Below, piece after piece: positions 61,202 through 64,000 of a stretch of 64,000 nucleotides of DNA (position 1 is the stretch's first letter; each line of letters opens with the position of its first letter). This stretch comes from Pseudomonas sp. R76. Its GTDB lineage: Bacteria; Pseudomonadota; Gammaproteobacteria; Pseudomonadales; Pseudomonadaceae. The DNA is taken from the NCBI RefSeq assembly GCF_009834565.1, contig NZ_CP019428.1, positions 3,596,001 through 3,660,000 on the forward strand, in the 5' to 3' direction. Made by a program: the position numbers and the translations under genes. The notes below the pieces were generated by a model. The model was not told the DNA's origin, did not search any database, and saw nothing but the letters and a program-made list of their open reading frames with translations.

Positions 61202-62404
61202 TTAAATTCTGTTCGGCCGCATCCCACGGGTTTTACTCAGCCAACCAATCAGTTGATGCGATGTCATGGGTGACGCGTAGTGCGTGCCCTGCCCCAGCAA
61301 ACAGCCCAAATCGACGAGCGTCTGGCATTGATCGGTATCGCTGATGCCGTCGATCACCAATTGCATATTCAACGAAGAGGCCAGCCCCAGGGTGCTGGCA
61401 ATCATTGCGCGGCTTCGAGGCTGCTGAAGGCTCTGGGCAAACTCAGCGTCGAGCTTGATCTGTGTGAAGGGTAATTGGCAGAGCGACTTGAGCGACGAAA
61501 ACCCCCGCCCAAAGTCGTCGATGGACAAATCACAGCCCATCATCCGCAAGTGAACCAGGCTCTCCTGAATGCCGTACCTGACGTCGAGCAAACTGCTTTC
61601 GGCCAGTTCGAAGGTCAAGCTTGACCCAGGCAAGTCATAACGCTTGAGTGAGCGGTGGATATGCTCGGTGATCGCGTTACCCTGCAATTGTGACGCGTAC
61701 ATATTGAACGCCAGCCCCAGTGTGTGATGGCTGCGGTTCAGCACGCTGAGCAAACTCAAGCCTTGCTCCAATAGCTGCTTGAACAGTTCGTCGACCAGGT
61801 CATACGCCAGCACTGCCGCCATGAAATCCTTGGGCAACAGCAGCCCTCGCACCGGGTGCTTCCAGCGTGCCAGTACTTCAGCCCCGGCATCGTCGCCACT
61901 GCCGAGCACGCACTTAGGCTGGTAGTAGGCACGAAACTCCCCGAGGTCGAGACCACGACGCACATCCTCTTCGCTGGGTAATGCACCGGTGGGCACGTTG
62001 ATCGGTGATACGGTGAGGCTATGGGTGTTGTAGCGCGCCAGCACCTGTTGCAAGGCGCGGGTCTCTGCAGAGGGGCTCAACGCCCCCAGCAACTTTAAAC
62101 CCGAGAAATGGGTCATTTGCCCCAGGGCACGATGAAGCGGTGGCGGTAAGTCACTCAACACCACCACGGCACGCACCAGGCCCAACTGCCTGGCGCAGTT
62201 GAGAAACTCAAGACAATCCAATCCTGGGTAACCCAAATCGCACAACACGATATCGACCGCACCGTCGTTGTTCAGCAACGTCATCGCCTGCTCACCGGAG
62301 CCAGCCTGCAAGACGCTGTAGACGCCCAGTCTTCTCAGTGCGACGACCATCGCGTTACGTTGAGGCCCGTGACTTTCTAGAACAAGAACGCGAGGAAAAG
62401 TCAT
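61202..62404 (-). CDS. RocR-like response regulator with degenerate receiver and EAL domain
   Basis: Protein of 400 residues, receiver plus EAL, collinear with P. aeruginosa RocR, a c-di-GMP phosphodiesterase. The ATG at 62404 is chosen over a TTG one codon earlier. Kept: phospho-acceptor Asp56 (LCDLGYPGLD), AEVLARWKHP, Asn in FNMYASQL, FELAES, the Asp pair in SIDDFG and Lys in QIKLD. Changed: the receiver acid pair E-D is E-S (VLVLESHG), the conserved receiver Lys is gone (GALSPS), and the catalytic E-G-V-E of RocR is D-G-I-S (LVIDGISDTDQ, near residue 352). It may bind rather than cleave c-di-GMP. It is 91 bp upstream of the rocA1-like gene, with a putative Roc box in its promoter. Confidence 0.88.
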   Translation of the reverse strand: MTFPRVLVLESHGPQRNAMVVALRRLGVYSVLQAGSGEQAMTLLNNDGAVDIVLCDLGYPGLDCLEFLNCARQLGLVRAVVVLSDLPPPLHRALGQMTHFSGLKLLGALSPSAETRALQQVLARYNTHSLTVSPINVPTGALPSEEDVRRGLDLGEFRAYYQPKCVLGSGDDAGAEVLARWKHPVRGLLLPKDFMAAVLAYDLVDELFKQLLEQGLSLLSVLNRSHHTLGLAFNMYASQLQGNAITEHIHRSLKRYDLPGSSLTFELAESSLLDVRYGIQESLVHLRMMGCDLSIDDFGRGFSSLKSLCQLPFTQIKLDAEFAQSLQQPRSRAMIASTLGLASSLNMQLVIDGISDTDQCQTLVDLGCLLGQGTHYASPMTSHQLIGWLSKTRGMRPNRI

Positions 62405-62489
62405 CAATTGCCTGCCAGGTACTCATAGACCAAGGCAGGCAAGTGTACGGTTTGAGTCTTATTTTTGAGGAAGGCGGTTCCCGCAGGGC

Positions 62490-62506
62490 TGTAGGGATTT
62501 TCCCAA
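62490..62506 (-). promoter_or_regulatory. Putative Roc box upstream of the rocR-like gene
   Basis: TGTAGGGATTTTCCCAA, two mismatches from the identical pair at 48874 and 56737, in the same orientation relative to the downstream gene. It lies 86 bp upstream of the rocR-like start, suggesting autoregulation of the roc genes. Confidence 0.55.
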
Positions 62507-62514
62507 GACCTGTT

Positions 62515-62898
62515 CTAGAAAACCGATAAGAGCGTGCCACCGAGAAACAACTGGTCAATCCAGAACACCTCGTGCAGCAACACAATCACCCAGAACAGCA
62601 CTTGGTACGATACTTTGCGCGTCTTGTGCCGGAACACTTGCTGGGCGATCAACGCCCCCGGCCAGCCGCCCGCCAGCTCGACGGCGTGGAGGATGTTTTC
62701 GCGCACGCGCGGGCCGTCTGATTGCGCCTTGCGCTTATCGCCCCAGTACAGCAAAAACGCCACCACGCTGACCACGCCATAGGCCGCCAGCGGAATCACC
62801 GTCTCACCGCGCTGCCACACCAGTGCCGCCCCCAGCAGCGGCGCGGCGCACAGCAATACAAAGATCAGCGCCTTCAGGCGCGGGTGCTGAATGTTCAC
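62515..62898 (-). CDS. DUF1294 membrane protein
   Basis: Small inner-membrane protein of 127 residues with three or four helices ([55 protein letters not shown]). The D-K-x-x-A-x-x-x-x-x-R motif ([14 protein letters not shown]) and [26 protein letters not shown] are DUF1294 hallmarks. Many family members carry an N-terminal cold-shock domain; this one does not. Function unknown. Its start overlaps the uppP stop by 4 bp, so it is co-translated with uppP. Confidence 0.88.
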   Translation of the reverse strand: MNIQHPRLKALIFVLLCAAPLLGAALVWQRGETVIPLAAYGVVSVVAFLLYWGDKRKAQSDGPRVRENILHAVELAGGWPGALIAQQVFRHKTRKVSYQVLFWVIVLLHEVFWIDQLFLGGTLLSVF

Positions 62899-63725
62899 GG
62901 CTTGACCGCCGACCAGTCGATCCAGCCGAACTGCCAGGTCGCCAGGATCACCAGGCCGAAGGCGATGCGATACCAGGCAAACGCCGCATAGCTGTGGCTG
63001 GCGATGAACTTGAGCAAGGCCTTGACCGCAATCATCGCGAAGATAAACGAGGTGACAAACCCGATGGCAAACACCGGCAGATCATCCGGCTGGAACAGGT
63101 GACGGTACTTGTAGCCCGAATACACCGCCGCGCCGACCATGGTGGGCATGGCCAGGAAGAACGAGAACTCGGTGGCGGTCTTGCGTGACAGGCCGAACAG
63201 CAGGCCGCCAATGATGGTAGCGCCGGAACGCGAGGTGCCTGGGATCATCGCCAGGCATTGGGCCAGGCCAACCTTCAGCGCATCCTTCCAGGTGATCTCG
63301 TCCACGCTTTGCGCGTGCACCGCATGTTGCCGGCGTTCGGCCCACAACATGATGACCCCGCCCACCACCAGCGCGGTGGCCACGGTGATCGGGTTGAACA
63401 GGTAATGTTTGATCAGGTCGGCAAAAATCACCCCCAGCACAATGGCCGGCAGCACCGCGATCATCAGGTTGACGGTGAAACGCTGGGCATTGCGCTGGGT
63501 CGGCAAGCCGATGACCACGTCGAGAATCTTGCGCCGAAACTCCCAGACCACGGCCAGGATCGCGCCCAATTGAATGATGATGTTAAACGCTTCAAAACGT
63601 TCGCCGCCGAAGCCGATCAAGTCGGCAACGATGATCTGGTGGCCGGTGCTGGAAATCGGCAGGAACTCGGTCAGCCCCTCCACAACGCCAAGAATCAATG
63701 CCTGTATGGCGGTCCAAAAATCCAT
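62895..63725 (-). CDS. uppP: Undecaprenyl-diphosphate phosphatase UppP/BacA
   Basis: Inner-membrane phosphatase recycling undecaprenyl pyrophosphate for cell-wall synthesis; overproduction gives bacitracin resistance. The 276-residue protein starts [20 protein letters not shown] at 63725; an upstream in-frame start adds 10 residues. Active-site blocks are [17 protein letters not shown] and [20 protein letters not shown], both intact, with about eight membrane helices. First gene of a two-gene unit with the DUF1294 gene. Confidence 0.95.
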   Translation of the reverse strand: MDFWTAIQALILGVVEGLTEFLPISSTGHQIIVADLIGFGGERFEAFNIIIQLGAILAVVWEFRRKILDVVIGLPTQRNAQRFTVNLMIAVLPAIVLGVIFADLIKHYLFNPITVATALVVGGVIMLWAERRQHAVHAQSVDEITWKDALKVGLAQCLAMIPGTSRSGATIIGGLLFGLSRKTATEFSFFLAMPTMVGAAVYSGYKYRHLFQPDDLPVFAIGFVTSFIFAMIAVKALLKFIASHSYAAFAWYRIAFGLVILATWQFGWIDWSAVKP

Positions 63726-63951
63726 GCTTCCCCCAAAGGTCATGCGCTGTGGCATGCCTTGACTGTCTTTTTAATGTTCACTGACGCAAGCGCACTCAAT
63801 TTTGCGCGGCTGATTTTCAACATCGGCCTGCAAAAATTTCGTGAAAAATCAGGGAGTACTCAGGTTTTTCGATTACAGGCCGAAAGCCTATCAGACAAGC
63901 CGGAATTGTCGATGCGGCACACAATTATAAAAAGCAGGGAGTGACAGGACG

Positions 63952-64000
63952 ATGAACAGTTTGCGCAACATGTCGATCAGCCGCCGTCTGTGGCTGATCC
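63952..64000 (+). CDS. Start of a probable methyl-accepting chemotaxis protein (3' end outside window)
   Basis: Only 16 codons are visible: MNSLRNMSISRRLWLI. A short basic segment followed by the start of a hydrophobic helix at this spacing is the usual beginning of Pseudomonas chemotaxis receptors. The ATG has GGAC just upstream. The call rests on this N-terminus alone; any membrane sensor with a similar start would look the same. Confidence 0.5.
   Translation, partial: MNSLRNMSISRRLWLI

Overview
The window looks like chromosome from a fluorescent-group Pseudomonas. The DNA is GC-rich. It carries a MexEF-OprN-type pump, a Fur-boxed efe iron operon, LpxO and a serralysin, and the long REP-type inverted repeats built on GTGGGAGC or TGTGGCGAGC that are common in this group. 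No rRNA, tRNA, CRISPR array or insertion sequence was seen. Function calls rest on recognised motifs and remembered family sequences; no search was run.

Layout. 1-9.9 kb: two tripartite efflux systems in series, an EmrA (cut by the window edge)/EmrB/TolC-like set and mexE-mexF-oprN, the latter preceded by two near-identical ATC-N9-GAT (LysR/nod-box) sites. 9.9-11.6 kb: a minus-strand two-gene cassette (glycine-zipper protein plus small two-helix membrane protein, toxin/immunity-like) bracketed by two 80-bp direct repeats that copy the oprN stop/terminator region. 11.6-18.1 kb: a class 3 lipase, an AraC regulator, and efeU-efeO-efeB-efeM behind a Fur box. 18.2-24.8 kb: a 1278-residue protein of unknown function that looks toxin-like, and a decayed paralogue whose reading frame resumes directly after the pssA stop codon.

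24.8-36.3 kb: pssA, a TetR regulator, a DUF1348 protein, a PQQ-type sugar dehydrogenase, ku followed by a ligD gene that has lost most of its length, lpxO, a TIGR03067-like protein, an orphan serralysin, a methyltransferase and an MFS transporter. 36.4-46.6 kb: the ABC-F protein YbiT, a REP array with a terminator nested inside it, two further MFS transporters, an esterase, azoR, an AraC/semialdehyde-dehydrogenase pair and a LysR regulator. The LysR promoter shares an operator-like 22-mer with the azoR/MFS intergenic region.

46.6-62.5 kb is the most interesting part, almost all on the minus strand: a Roc-type regulatory set (RocR-like EAL response regulator, RocA1/EvgA-like regulator, RocS1/EvgS-like hybrid kinase), a chaperone-usher fimbrial operon, a classical autotransporter, and an operon for a DUF4398 lipoprotein, an OmpA-like lipoprotein, a stand-alone receiver and a DoxX protein. 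A 17-bp motif (TGTAGGGAATTTCCCAC, or two mismatches from it) lies 80-160 bp upstream of three of these transcription units and is a good candidate for the binding box of the RocA1-like regulator. The RocR-like protein has lost key receiver and EAL residues. The window ends with a DUF1294 protein, uppP and the first codons of a probable chemotaxis receptor.
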